A stretch of 7,956 nt of DNA from Deltaproteobacteria bacterium (GTDB lineage Bacteria > Bdellovibrionota > JACOXK01 > 2-02-FULL-40-11). The first letter of the stretch is position 1; each line of letters starts with the position of its first letter. This document shows, piece after piece, positions 1-5,920 of this stretch. The notes under the pieces were generated by a model. The model was not told the origin of the DNA. It did not search any database and was given only the letters and a program-made list of their open reading frames with translations. The position numbers and the translations under genes are program-made. Location: NCBI GenBank assembly GCA_016193165.1, contig JACPST010000024.1, positions 1,358 through 9,313 of the forward strand. Direction: 5' to 3'.

Positions 1-1014
1 GCGAAACTCTGAGGCCAAATCAAGCTCACAGGGAATGCGCGCGAAAGATTCTATTAAATATTTTCCAACCATCGAAGCATGGTAAGCTGTGCCGCAAGCC
101 ACCAAGTAAATTTTTCGAATCTGCCGAATGTCGTCTTCGCTCAATTTTAGATCCTTTAAATAAAGACCATTTTTATCCTTCGTCACACGGTCTTGAAGAG
201 TATTAATGATAGCCTGGGGCTGCTCGTGAATTTCTTTGAGCATAAAATGCTGAAAGCCCCCTTTTTCGACCATATCTGCTGTCCATTGGATATGATTGAT
301 CTCTTTTTTAATTTCTTTTCCGACAATATTTTTAATGACCCATGAATTCGGTTCAAAAATAACAACCTCATGGTCCTCTAAATAAATAAATTTATTCGTA
401 TGCTCTAAAAGGGCTGGGATGTCTGAGGCAATAAAATTTTCATGATCTCCCACCCCCATAATTAAAGGGGTTCCATTGCGAACCGCGATGAGTTTATTAG
501 GCTCTGTTTCACAGAGAATCCCTAAAGAATACGAGCCCGCAAGTTCTCGAATCGCTAAAAACACCGCCTTTTCAAAATCATGACCAGATTTTAAATAATC
601 ATAAATGAGAAGCGCTACCACTTCACTATCTGTCTCTGAAGAAACAACATGTCCTTTGGCCAGAAGTTTTTCTCGAAGAGGAGCATAGTTTTCAATAATT
701 CCGTTGTGTACCAATGCAATAGGTCCCGCTTGATGCGGATGGGCATTGCGCTCGGAGGGTTTTCCATGAGTCGCCCAACGCGTATGACCAATCCCCACAA
801 AGTGATTTTGAACAGGGGTGGCACAATAATGAGAGCTATGAACTTCTTGCTCGAGCTGAGAAAGCTTTCCCAGAGAGCGTTTAATTTTAATTTTTCCTTC
901 ATAAAACAGGGCTAGGCCTGCAGAATCATAGCCTCTGTATTCTAATTTTTTTAGCCCCTTTAAAAGAATATGGGTAGGTTCTCTCGGGCCCGAATATCCT
1001 ACAATCCCGCACAT
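1..1014 (-). CDS. glmS: Glutamine-fructose-6-phosphate aminotransferase, N-terminal 338 residues (cut by window edge)
   Basis: GlmS converts fructose-6-phosphate and glutamine to glucosamine-6-phosphate, the first committed step to UDP-GlcNAc, in the cytoplasm. I translated the minus strand from the ATG at 1014 and it stays open to base 1. It begins MCGIVGYSGPRE, placing the Ntn-hydrolase nucleophile Cys at residue 2. Class II amidotransferase motifs follow: HTRWATHG (77-84), HNGIIEN (103-109) and SETDSE (126-131). The linker segment WTADMVEKGGFQHFMLKEI (244-262) is typical of GlmS. The first SIS sugar-isomerase domain starts near 295, with LVACGTAYHASM (304-315) and LASEFR at the cut. The family is about 600 residues, so the second SIS domain and the rest lie to the left. 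The start is 5 nt after the glmU stop, with AAGGG 8 nt upstream inside glmU, so the two are very likely co-transcribed and translationally linked. No glmS ribozyme can fit in this gap. Confidence 0.97.
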   Translation of the reverse strand, partial: MCGIVGYSGPREPTHILLKGLKKLEYRGYDSAGLALFYEGKIKIKRSLGKLSQLEQEVHSSHYCATPVQNHFVGIGHTRWATHGKPSERNAHPHQAGPIALVHNGIIENYAPLREKLLAKGHVVSSETDSEVVALLIYDYLKSGHDFEKAVFLAIRELAGSYSLGILCETEPNKLIAVRNGTPLIMGVGDHENFIASDIPALLEHTNKFIYLEDHEVVIFEPNSWVIKNIVGKEIKKEINHIQWTADMVEKGGFQHFMLKEIHEQPQAIINTLQDRVTKDKNGLYLKDLKLSEDDIRQIRKIYLVACGTAYHASMVGKYLIESFARIPCELDLASEFR

Positions 1015-1019
1015 ATTAT

Positions 1020-2444
1020 TTACCCTTTTTGTTTCCGTTTGGCGCGTGCCCAAAGTTTTTTCATATACTGAGGCTTGGTCACTTGGGGTGTACGTGCAAT
1101 AACCAGCGAGTCGGATGGGACATTTTGAGTGACGGTTGTTCCAGAAGCCACGTAGGCTCCTTTTTTTAAGGTAACTGGAGCGATGAGCTGGCAGTCGCTT
1201 CCTACAAACACATGATCTTCAATTTTTGTTTTGGCTTTGCCAGAATACCTTAGTCCTCCATCATAGTTACATGTAATGACACCACATCCCACATTGACAT
1301 CCTTCCCAATGACAGCATCTCCCAAATAAGTCAGATGGTTAGCCTTGGAGTCCTCTCCCAAAATAGTTTTTTTAAGTTCTACAAAGTTTCCGACTCGAGC
1401 TTTTTTCTTAACAACGCTCTCAGGCCTGAGACGAGCAAAAGGGCCAATCGTAGCTTGATTTTCCACTTTGCTTTCTTCAACGATCGTATAACTCTTAATG
1501 TGGGTATGTGCCCCAATGATACTATTTTGGATAATGGCTCCAACACCAATGATCGTTCCTTCTCCCACCGACGTTTTCCCATACAGGTGTGTGTGCGGCT
1601 CTAAAACAACATCATGAGCTAATTGAACCGTTGCATCAATGTACGTTGTTTCTGGATCGAGGATGGTTATGCCGTCTAACATCCATTTTTTATTGATGAC
1701 TTGTCTAAAAATTCTTTCATGCTGGGCAAGTTCGTAGCGATTGTTAATACCCAAGACTTCTTCTGGATGAAGCACAATATAGGCTTGTTTTCTTTCGATC
1801 CATTTGACAATGTCTGTTAAATAATATTCCTTCTTTGCATTATCGGGAGTCACCTGCTTTAAGGTCGAAAAAAGGGATTGGGGATTCACACAATAAAGCC
1901 CCACGCCCATCTCTTGAATTCGGCGTTGTTCTTCTGTGGCATCCAAGGCTTCGACCATCCCAACAACATTGCTGTGCCGATCTCGAAGCACGCGTCCATA
2001 AGGATAAGAAGGATCTAAAATAGCCGAAGCTAAAGTCAGATCTACTTGAGCTTTCTCGTGAGAATCAATCATCGCTTCAAACGTCTTTAAAGAAAGTCCC
2101 GGAACATCCCCTGATAAAATGGCAATGGGATGATTAAACCCCTTGAAAACTTTTTCGGTCACCAAAACCGCATGTCCTGTCCCTTTTGGATTTTTTTGAT
2201 CGACAAAAACAATTAGGGGATTTTTTCCTTTGAGAGCACGAGGATAATATTCTGAAACAAAAGCCCGGACTTGTTCTTTGTGGTGGCTCACCACCAAAAC
2301 AATTTTTTTCACCCTGGCTTGAAGTAAAAGATCTAACACATAGGACAGCAAGGGCTTCCCACATAAGGGGTGAAGCACTTTGGGGATATCCGATTTCATG
2401 CGGGTTCCCAGTCCCGCGGCCATGACAATAGCGCCCAGATCCAT
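1020..2444 (-). CDS. glmU: Bifunctional GlcNAc-1-P uridyltransferase / glucosamine-1-P acetyltransferase
   Basis: GlmU acetylates glucosamine-1-phosphate with acetyl-CoA and then couples it to UTP, giving UDP-GlcNAc for peptidoglycan and LPS. From the ATG at 2444 the protein has 474 residues (E. coli about 456). The N-terminal Rossmann-like domain has GLGTRM (11-16), SDIPKVLHPLCGKPL (18-32), GTGHAV (88-93) and SGDVP (111-115), whose Asp is the expected metal ligand. The C-terminal left-handed beta-helix starts near 270 and holds RLRPES, GNFVELKKT, ANHLTYLGDA and CNYDGG. By alignment from memory, R340, K358 and H370 match the E. coli acetyltransferase residues R333, K351 and H363. The frame is open upstream to a TTG at 2483 that touches the transporter stop. 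I prefer the ATG because GAIVMAAGLGTRM begins there as in homologues, and the upstream codons coincide with a promoter-like sequence. It lies just before glmS, as in many bacteria. Confidence 0.96.
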   Translation of the reverse strand: MDLGAIVMAAGLGTRMKSDIPKVLHPLCGKPLLSYVLDLLLQARVKKIVLVVSHHKEQVRAFVSEYYPRALKGKNPLIVFVDQKNPKGTGHAVLVTEKVFKGFNHPIAILSGDVPGLSLKTFEAMIDSHEKAQVDLTLASAILDPSYPYGRVLRDRHSNVVGMVEALDATEEQRRIQEMGVGLYCVNPQSLFSTLKQVTPDNAKKEYYLTDIVKWIERKQAYIVLHPEEVLGINNRYELAQHERIFRQVINKKWMLDGITILDPETTYIDATVQLAHDVVLEPHTHLYGKTSVGEGTIIGVGAIIQNSIIGAHTHIKSYTIVEESKVENQATIGPFARLRPESVVKKKARVGNFVELKKTILGEDSKANHLTYLGDAVIGKDVNVGCGVITCNYDGGLRYSGKAKTKIEDHVFVGSDCQLIAPVTLKKGAYVASGTTVTQNVPSDSLVIARTPQVTKPQYMKKLWARAKRKQKG

Positions 2445-2453
2445 AATCACTTT

Positions 2454-2483
2454 AATATAGTCGGCCGCGGAAAAGAGAGTCAA
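2454..2483 (-). promoter_or_regulatory. Candidate sigma70-type promoter for glmU-glmS
   Basis: On the minus strand, TTGACT (2483-2478) is followed after 18 nt by TATATT (2459-2454). Each differs from the consensus hexamer at one position. The expected transcription start is near 2447, leaving about 3 nt before the glmU ATG at 2444, with no Shine-Dalgarno between. The -35 begins in the last bases of the transporter gene. It would allow glmU-glmS to be expressed independently of the TPR-transporter genes upstream. This is inferred from sequence only. Confidence 0.55.
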
Positions 2484-2495
2484 TCACTTTTCCGC
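2467..2495. repeat. Perfect 9-bp inverted repeat over the transporter stop codon and glmU -35
   Basis: GCGGAAAAG at 2467-2475 and its exact reverse complement CTTTTCCGC at 2487-2495 are separated by 11 nt. The spacer contains the stop codon of the metal transporter (2484-2486) and most of the candidate -35 of glmU (2478-2483). As RNA it would form a stable 9-bp stem, but on the minus strand it is followed by GGCCGAC rather than a U-tract. It is therefore not a canonical intrinsic terminator. It could be an operator, an RNA processing or 3'-end stabilising stem, or an attenuator. Confidence 0.6.
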
Positions 2496-3413
2496 AAAAT
2501 GGCGAGGGTCGAGCTTGTGCTCGTGTTTTGAACAATCTTCTTTGGCCGCTTCCGCGTGAATCAACACTTCCGCATTCGAAATTTTTTTCACAATCTCTTG
2601 CTCAATATGATCCACAACTTCGTGGGCTTTTCCTAAAGACATTTTCTGGCACATAAAAAGTCTAAAATTAATAAGTTTTTTAGAACCTGACCGGCGCGAT
2701 TGAAATCGATCATACCCTAAGATCGTGGGATAATGATCTTGAATAATAGAGATCACTTGCTGATTTTCTTGATCGCTCAGCGCTCGATCCGTCAAAACAT
2801 CAAAAGAGGATTTTAAAATTTTTGCTGAGACCCATAAAATGTACACCGCTATCCCCAGAGAAGCGATGGGATCAAAAATAAAAAAGCCAAATCGAGAAAG
2901 CACTAAGGCCACCAAAGCCGCAATATAAAGATAACTATCCATCAAAAGATGGGTGGCTTCGACTTCTAAGAGTCCGGAGTCGTGCTCTTTGCCCACCTTA
3001 CGCACTTTGCGCCCAACCCCAAGACTTACCACAAGACTTAAAATAATAACTCCCATGCCTACTTCGAGTTGATAAACTTCTTCGTGGTAAATCAGCTTTT
3101 GAATCGATCGATAGATCACAAAAAGGGCAGAGCCTATGAGGATAAAGCCTTGAATAAAAGAGGCAATATTTTCAAACTTGCCATGACCATAGGGATGATC
3201 CTCATCGGCGGGTTTTTCCGCGGCACGAAGGAAAAAATAATTAAAAAGAGAGGATAAAATATCTCCCAGAGAGTCTACGGCCAAAGACAACAGAGCAACC
3301 GAATTTGTAAAAAGAGCCGCGGCAAGCTTAATCACTGTTAAAAAACATGCGGTTCCTAAAGAAAGCTGAATGACTTTGACTTTTTGGTAAGAAGAAGACT
3401 CAGCCAATGACAT
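2484..3413 (-). CDS. Cation diffusion facilitator (CDF) family divalent metal efflux transporter, FieF-like
   Basis: This is an inner-membrane antiporter that exports divalent cations (Zn, Fe, Mn, Co or Cd in the family) in exchange for protons. With the ATG at 3413 it has 309 residues, normal for the family. The metal site is complete: D47xxxD51 in SLAVDSLGD (TM2) and H155xxxD159 in ATHLLMDSY (TM5), very near the numbering of E. coli FieF (D45, D49, H153, D157). DEDHPYGHGKFE (70-81) is the family motif between TM2 and TM3. Hydrophobic segments lie at roughly 15-37, 42-62, 84-101, 117-134, 155-172 and 177-200. The cytoplasmic ferredoxin-like domain runs from about 208 to 291 with H264 and H286. 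An extra tail, CSKHEHKLDPRHFAEK (294-309), is rich in Cys and His. The frame is open further upstream to 3641, but that part overlaps the TPR gene and lacks CDF character. The chosen start overlaps the TPR gene by 14 bp. The transported metal cannot be told from sequence. Confidence 0.92.
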   Translation of the reverse strand: MSLAESSSYQKVKVIQLSLGTACFLTVIKLAAALFTNSVALLSLAVDSLGDILSSLFNYFFLRAAEKPADEDHPYGHGKFENIASFIQGFILIGSALFVIYRSIQKLIYHEEVYQLEVGMGVIILSLVVSLGVGRKVRKVGKEHDSGLLEVEATHLLMDSYLYIAALVALVLSRFGFFIFDPIASLGIAVYILWVSAKILKSSFDVLTDRALSDQENQQVISIIQDHYPTILGYDRFQSRRSGSKKLINFRLFMCQKMSLGKAHEVVDHIEQEIVKKISNAEVLIHAEAAKEDCSKHEHKLDPRHFAEK

Positions 3414-4020
3414 TTTTAAGTCTCGCTTGGCGTTTAAATCCCTCGGATTTTTTGTACAAATCTTCGGCCTTATCTTTTTGATCCAAGATGAGATGGGCCA
3501 TAGCGCAAATTTCATAAGAAGCAAGATAGGCGGGATCAAGGTGGATTGCTTTTTCCAAAGCTTCAATCGCCAAGGGGTATTTTCCTTGATCAAAATAAGT
3601 CGAGCCCAAGTTAAAAAAGGCATAGGCATATTGGGGGTCATTTTGAACTGCTCTTTTAAAGTAATGAAGCGCTTGATCCTCTTTTTCCTGATAAAGATAG
3701 CAAATTCCTAAATTTAACGCTGTTGTTGCGCTTTTGGGATTTAACTTAAGGGCTTTTTGATAGGCTAAAATTGCTTCTTGGCTCTCTCCTAGTTTTCGAT
3801 GGATAAGACCCAGTTCGTTATAGGCTTCAGCATAGGCGGGGACTATATTTAAGGCTACCCGAAGAGCGCTCATGGCCTTGGTGAATCTGCCTTGTTCACG
3901 ATATTTTTGCGCTAATGCCAGATAATCCTGGGCAATCTGTTTTTGGGTCAGCGCTTTTTGGGCGCTGTGTTTACTTTTGGTCATCATCTTCATCGTATAT
4001 TCTATTTCGGCCAATTTCAC
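3400..4020 (-). CDS. TPR-repeat protein, five tandem repeats
   Basis: The product is 206 residues and consists almost wholly of tetratricopeptide repeats, helical pairs that mediate protein-protein contacts. Units fall at about 29-62, 63-96, 97-130, 131-164 and 165-198. The third and fourth carry typical consensus such as ALNLGICYL, AFFNLGSTYFDQGKYPLAIEALEKAI and LDP. There is no signal peptide, membrane segment or catalytic domain, so it is probably a soluble scaffold or adaptor whose partner is unknown. The GTG start at 4020 has TAAGG 5 nt upstream. An ATG at 3993 (residue 10) is an alternative and has a TAGAAT box 5 nt before it. The 3' end overlaps the CDF transporter by 14 bp, so the two are probably translated together. 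Whether it acts with the transporter is unknown. It is the first gene of the minus-strand run, divergent from the HTH gene across 93 bp. Confidence 0.85.
   Translation of the reverse strand: MKLAEIEYTMKMMTKSKHSAQKALTQKQIAQDYLALAQKYREQGRFTKAMSALRVALNIVPAYAEAYNELGLIHRKLGESQEAILAYQKALKLNPKSATTALNLGICYLYQEKEDQALHYFKRAVQNDPQYAYAFFNLGSTYFDQGKYPLAIEALEKAIHLDPAYLASYEICAMAHLILDQKDKAEDLYKKSEGFKRQARLKNVIG
3999..4004 (-). promoter_or_regulatory. Possible -10 box for a leaderless TPR transcript
   Basis: TAGAAT on the minus strand (4004-3999) ends 5 nt before the internal ATG at 3993. This spacing resembles that at other genes in the window. No convincing -35 is present at 16-18 nt. The competing GTG start at 4020 has a reasonable Shine-Dalgarno, so this call is weak. 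Confidence 0.2.
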
Positions 4021-4067
4021 CTAAACCTTAACTCCACTCGTATGCACATCAAGAGAGCTCAGAAAAT

Positions 4068-4085
4068 AGTCAACTAAACTTGACT
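4068..4085. repeat. Inverted repeat AGTCAA-N6-TTGACT
   Basis: The arms AGTCAA (4068-4073) and TTGACT (4080-4085) are exact reverse complements separated by 6 nt. The right arm is a good -35 for the HTH gene. The left arm is the same hexamer facing the TPR gene. The repeat may be an operator or simply two back-to-back -35 elements. Confidence 0.45.
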
Positions 4086-4107
4086 TTTTAAGTATAAAAT
4101 ATACACT
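4080..4107 (+). promoter_or_regulatory. Candidate promoter of the HTH-nucleotidyltransferase pair (leaderless)
   Basis: TTGACT (4080-4085) is followed after 16 nt by TACACT (4102-4107). The expected transcription start is at or next to base 4114, which is the A of the HTH start codon. No Shine-Dalgarno lies between 4095 and 4113. The -35 differs from consensus at one position and the -10 at two. Promoter and start codon together point to a leaderless mRNA, but this is inferred. Confidence 0.5.
4092..4104. promoter_or_regulatory. Candidate operator palindrome GTATA-AAA-TATAC
   Basis: Two 5-bp arms flank a 3-bp centre, making a 13-bp symmetrical site inside the spacer of the HTH promoter and touching its -10. 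XRE-type antitoxins and repressors usually autoregulate through such short AT-rich dyads. A dimer bound here would block RNA polymerase. No second copy was seen in the window. Confidence 0.45.
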
Positions 4108-4113
4108 ATTACT

Positions 4114-4593
4114 ATGAACACTAGCGTTTTAAAGGTTATTTCTAAGCTTCGCCATTTATCACGCTCTGACCTTGCTAAGATGGCGCATGTTTCAAAACAG
4201 GCAGTTTCGCTATGGTTTCAAAAAGAGGAAACAACTATTAGCGTTCAAAGCAAACATCTTCAAGCGCTTGCCCTAGCTCTTCATCTAAAAGTGGATGATT
4301 TGCTCACGCCTCTTCCTCTGAGCAAAGATACTCCTCAGAAAACATCTCTTACAACTTCCCTTCTGTGGGATCATCTTTATCCCTCTTTGGAGGATTTTGT
4401 GATTGCCCTGGTGCGACATAAGCCTAGAGCATTAAGTCGCTTAGTGGAGGTATATGGTTTATTTCAATCTAAAAATATGTTGGGGAAAAGTATCTGGACT
4501 CTTTTTCCAAAATACAAAAAATATTTACCGCCCATTCGACGAAAACAGAGTGAGCAATTATGGCATTTCATGCAAAACCAAATCTTGAATTAG
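4114..4593 (+). CDS. XRE-like helix-turn-helix protein, putative antitoxin/repressor of the nucleotidyltransferase pair
   Basis: This 159-residue protein has two parts. Residues 1-66 form an XRE/Cro-like DNA-binding domain: SRSDLAKMAHV (16-26) and SKQAVSLWFQ (27-36) read as the helix pair, followed by ALALALHLKVDDLLTPLP. Residues 85-159 form a second, helical domain with no function I can name. Its motifs include RALSRLVEVYGLF, GKSIWTLFPKYKKYLPPIRR and LWHFMQ. I infer it neutralises or controls the downstream nucleotidyltransferase. The basis is its position as first gene, the 34-bp overlap, and the known pairing of HTH proteins with AbiEii-family enzymes. It is not recognisable as classical AbiEi, which has a winged-helix N-terminus and a larger C-terminal domain. 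The start is the only ATG fitting the domain and is preceded by promoter elements, not a ribosome binding site. Autorepression at 4092-4104 is likely but inferred. Confidence 0.85.
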   Translation: MNTSVLKVISKLRHLSRSDLAKMAHVSKQAVSLWFQKEETTISVQSKHLQALALALHLKVDDLLTPLPLSKDTPQKTSLTTSLLWDHLYPSLEDFVIALVRHKPRALSRLVEVYGLFQSKNMLGKSIWTLFPKYKKYLPPIRRKQSEQLWHFMQNQILN

Positions 4594-5321
4594 CAAAAAA
4601 AACTTTACCTCCTGCCCTATATCACTGTCTAGAATATTTTTTTCAGCAAAATATTCCAGGCCTTGTCCTTGTCGGAGGAACAGCTTTATCAGGTTTCTAT
4701 GCGGGACATCGAAGATCCGACGATTTAGATTTATTCACAAAAGATCCTGACTCCCAAAAAGCATCCGTTCTTGCGGCCAAATCTTTGGTATCTTTAGGCG
4801 TAAAATTCACGTATGAATTTCAAACGCTTCAATATTATAAAGCTGTATGTATCTTCAAAAATCATTCTTTTACTATCGATGTCGTATGTGATGAACATCT
4901 TTTTCGGATTGGGCACTTTGAAACGTTGTCTAATGGAATTTCTGTTGCTTTACTCCAAACACTTCTAGCAATGAAAGCATCTACGCTGGTGAGTCGTTGT
5001 AGTGAAAAAGATCTCTATGACCTTCTGTGGCTATTTGACCAAGATCCAAATTTGAATCTTCAAAAACTTATTGATGCAGGCCAAAAAATAGATGGTGGGG
5101 TCAATGGCGAAGCAATGCTTTTGGTTCTCTCTGGAACTAAGCTAAATCCAGAGTCTTGCAATTTTTCATTAGACCCCTTTGTTTCAGCTGCGGATATCTA
5201 TGAAAATTTGATTCACTTCCAAAAAGAACTCGTTTCTAACCTTAGGCTCTATCTTGAAAACCAACCCACGCCCCCCCTTAAAGATCTCATCAAGGCCATC
5301 AAAAAACTAACAGGCCGTTGA
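4560..5321 (+). CDS. AbiEii/AbiGii-type nucleotidyltransferase (DUF1814), putative type IV toxin
   Basis: The 253-residue product has the DNA polymerase beta-like nucleotidyltransferase core of the AbiEii/AbiGii family. Motif I is [23 protein letters not shown] (37-59): GG at 39-40, T41, then R52-S53-D54-D55-L56-D57, giving the metal-binding acidic pair. A further acidic strand is TIDVV (105-109, D107). The distal motif is [21 protein letters not shown] (139-159), with K139, R146, K150, D151 and D154. All key residues look intact, so the enzyme is probably active. Family members block growth in phage abortive infection or as toxins, and some modify tRNA with nucleotides. The substrate here is unknown. 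The ATG at 4560 lies inside the end of the HTH gene (34-bp overlap), implying translational coupling. No transmembrane or secretion signal is seen. The gene ends 131 bp before ssb, and no terminator is visible in the gap. Confidence 0.88.
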   Translation: MAFHAKPNLELAKKTLPPALYHCLEYFFQQNIPGLVLVGGTALSGFYAGHRRSDDLDLFTKDPDSQKASVLAAKSLVSLGVKFTYEFQTLQYYKAVCIFKNHSFTIDVVCDEHLFRIGHFETLSNGISVALLQTLLAMKASTLVSRCSEKDLYDLLWLFDQDPNLNLQKLIDAGQKIDGGVNGEAMLLVLSGTKLNPESCNFSLDPFVSAADIYENLIHFQKELVSNLRLYLENQPTPPLKDLIKAIKKLTGR

Positions 5322-5383
5322 AAAAGGCTCTTAATAAGCATTTCCTCTCAACTGAGGGATTGGCATTTTGGCATAGAATTTGC

Positions 5384-5411
5384 TTGCTTGACAGTCCTAA
5401 GAAGCTATGTT
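5384..5411 (+). promoter_or_regulatory. Weak candidate ssb promoter
   Basis: TTGCTT (5384-5389), 16 nt, then TATGTT (5406-5411) is the best-spaced pair before ssb. It predicts a start near 5418 and a leader of about 35 nt containing the ribosome binding site. A better -35 hexamer, TTGACA (5388-5393), overlaps but has only 12 nt to the same -10. The assignment is uncertain. Confidence 0.3.
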
Positions 5412-5441
5412 TGGCTTCTGAAACATTAACTTTTAATTTAA

Positions 5442-5448
5442 AAGGAGG
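5442..5448 (+). promoter_or_regulatory. Strong Shine-Dalgarno of ssb
   Basis: AAGGAGG lies 4 nt before the ATG at 5453. It is the strongest ribosome binding site in the window and decides the ssb start over the longer TTG-initiated frame from 5318. It also shows that the organism's 16S rRNA has a conventional anti-SD, so SD-less genes nearby are a real contrast. Confidence 0.85.
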
Positions 5449-5452
5449 GCTT

Positions 5453-5896
5453 ATGGCCGGAGTTAACAAAGTTATTTTGGTAGGACGCTTAGGAGCTGAT
5501 CCTGAAATGAAATATACTTCTACAGGAACGGGGGTATGTCGTTTCAATTTGGCAACGTCTGAAAACTGGACAGGAAAAGATGGACAAAAACAAGAACGCA
5601 CCGAATGGCACAGGGTTATTGCTTGGACAAAATTAGGAGAACTCTGTAACGAATATCTTAAAAAGGGGCGTCAAGCGTATGTAGAAGGGCGTCTTCAAAC
5701 CCGATCTTGGGATGATAAAAACGGAACTAAGCGCTACACCACAGAAGTGGTAGCCACAACCGTTCAATTTTTAGGTTCCGCGGGGGAGCGTTCCTCTTCC
5801 CCCGAAACAGCGTCTTCTTTTCAACAAGATTCTACATTTGTGGAAGAACCTTTGGCTGAGGCTTCGCCCACCGGAGATGAAGATATTCCCTTTTAA
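5453..5896 (+). CDS. ssb: Single-stranded DNA-binding protein
   Basis: SSB coats single-stranded DNA during replication, recombination and repair and recruits partner enzymes through its C-terminal tail. The 147-residue protein begins [18 protein letters not shown], a classic SSB start. The OB fold spans about 1-108. Aromatic residues W39, W52, W58 and W86 lie where E. coli SSB has W40, W54, F60 and W88. The segment 109-140 is a short, Ser/Glu-rich disordered linker. It ends in GDEDIPF, the acidic protein-interaction tip. Length is slightly below E. coli (178) because the linker is short and lacks Gly/Gln expansions. It is complete and normal. It stands alone here, not next to rpsF and rpsR as in many bacteria, at least within this window. 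The next gene begins 33 bp downstream. Confidence 0.97.
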   Translation: MAGVNKVILVGRLGADPEMKYTSTGTGVCRFNLATSENWTGKDGQKQERTEWHRVIAWTKLGELCNEYLKKGRQAYVEGRLQTRSWDDKNGTKRYTTEVVATTVQFLGSAGERSSSPETASSFQQDSTFVEEPLAEASPTGDEDIPF

Positions 5897-5920
5897 ATTT
5901 TCGCCGTCCGTTGCTATACT
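5892..5920 (+). promoter_or_regulatory. Candidate extended -10 promoter for the TPR-aroQ-peptidase operon
   Basis: TGCTATACT (5912-5920) is an extended -10 motif with the hexamer TATACT. TTTAAA (5892-5897) sits 17 nt upstream as a partial -35, at the end of ssb. The expected transcription start is near 5927, only about 3 nt before the ATG at 5930. No Shine-Dalgarno precedes that ATG. Confidence 0.5.

Larger units (their letters stand above)
4021..4113. other. Divergent intergenic region between the TPR gene and the HTH gene
   Basis: These 93 bp separate two divergent starts and carry the control elements for both. Seen here are an inverted repeat AGTCAA-N6-TTGACT (4068-4085), a promoter-like pair reading right, and an AT-rich palindrome at 4092-4104. 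On the minus strand, TAAGG sits 5 nt before the GTG at 4020. A -35-like TTGACT (4073-4068) also faces left, but I found no good -10 at 16-18 nt from it. Confidence 0.6.
5322..5452. other. Intergenic leader region of ssb
   Basis: These 131 bp hold the expression signals of ssb. A weak stem is formed by AGAAGC (5400-5405) and GCTTCT (5414-5419). A short direct repeat of TTGGCA-like sequence occurs at 5360-5374. No intrinsic terminator for the upstream pair was recognised, since no GC stem is followed by a T-run. The coding frame of ssb stays open through this region to a TTG at 5318, but the translation there resembles nothing in SSB. Confidence 0.5.

Noticed and set aside
183..371. Minus-strand open frame of 62 codons
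   Set aside because: It is in a different frame inside glmS and the translation has no recognisable domain.
649..915. Plus-strand open frame of 88 codons, and the minus-strand 615-902 frame
   Set aside because: Both lie in other frames of the glmS coding region, whose own frame is open from 1014 to 1 with clear GlmS motifs. They have no family resemblance.
1335..2364. Several open frames on both strands (1335-1604, 1379-1582, 1835-2023, 2134-2364)
   Set aside because: All are contained in glmU, which has full-length family motifs in its own frame.
2467..2495. 9-bp inverted repeat considered as a rho-independent terminator of the transporter gene
   Set aside because: The bases following the stem on the coding strand are GGCCGAC, not a U-tract. 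It is kept as a regulatory repeat instead.
3414..3641. Upstream extension of the CDF transporter frame by 76 codons
   Set aside because: It runs antiphase through the TPR gene. The translation (MTPNMPMPFLTW...) lacks CDF character, and the ATG at 3413 gives the normal length.
3069..3711. Plus-strand frames at 3069-3257 and 3427-3711
   Set aside because: They are antisense shadows of the CDF transporter and TPR genes, with no start signals or domains.
5400..5419. Stem AGAAGC/GCTTCT considered as an intrinsic terminator
   Set aside because: The stem is short, not GC-rich, and not followed by a T-run.
5318..5452. N-terminal extension of ssb from a TTG at 5318
   Set aside because: The ATG at 5453 has AAGGAGG before it and begins with the conserved [14 protein letters not shown]. 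The extension matches nothing in SSB.
5299..5601. Minus-strand 100-codon frame
   Set aside because: It is antisense to the end of the nucleotidyltransferase gene, the ssb leader and the start of ssb, with no recognisable motif.
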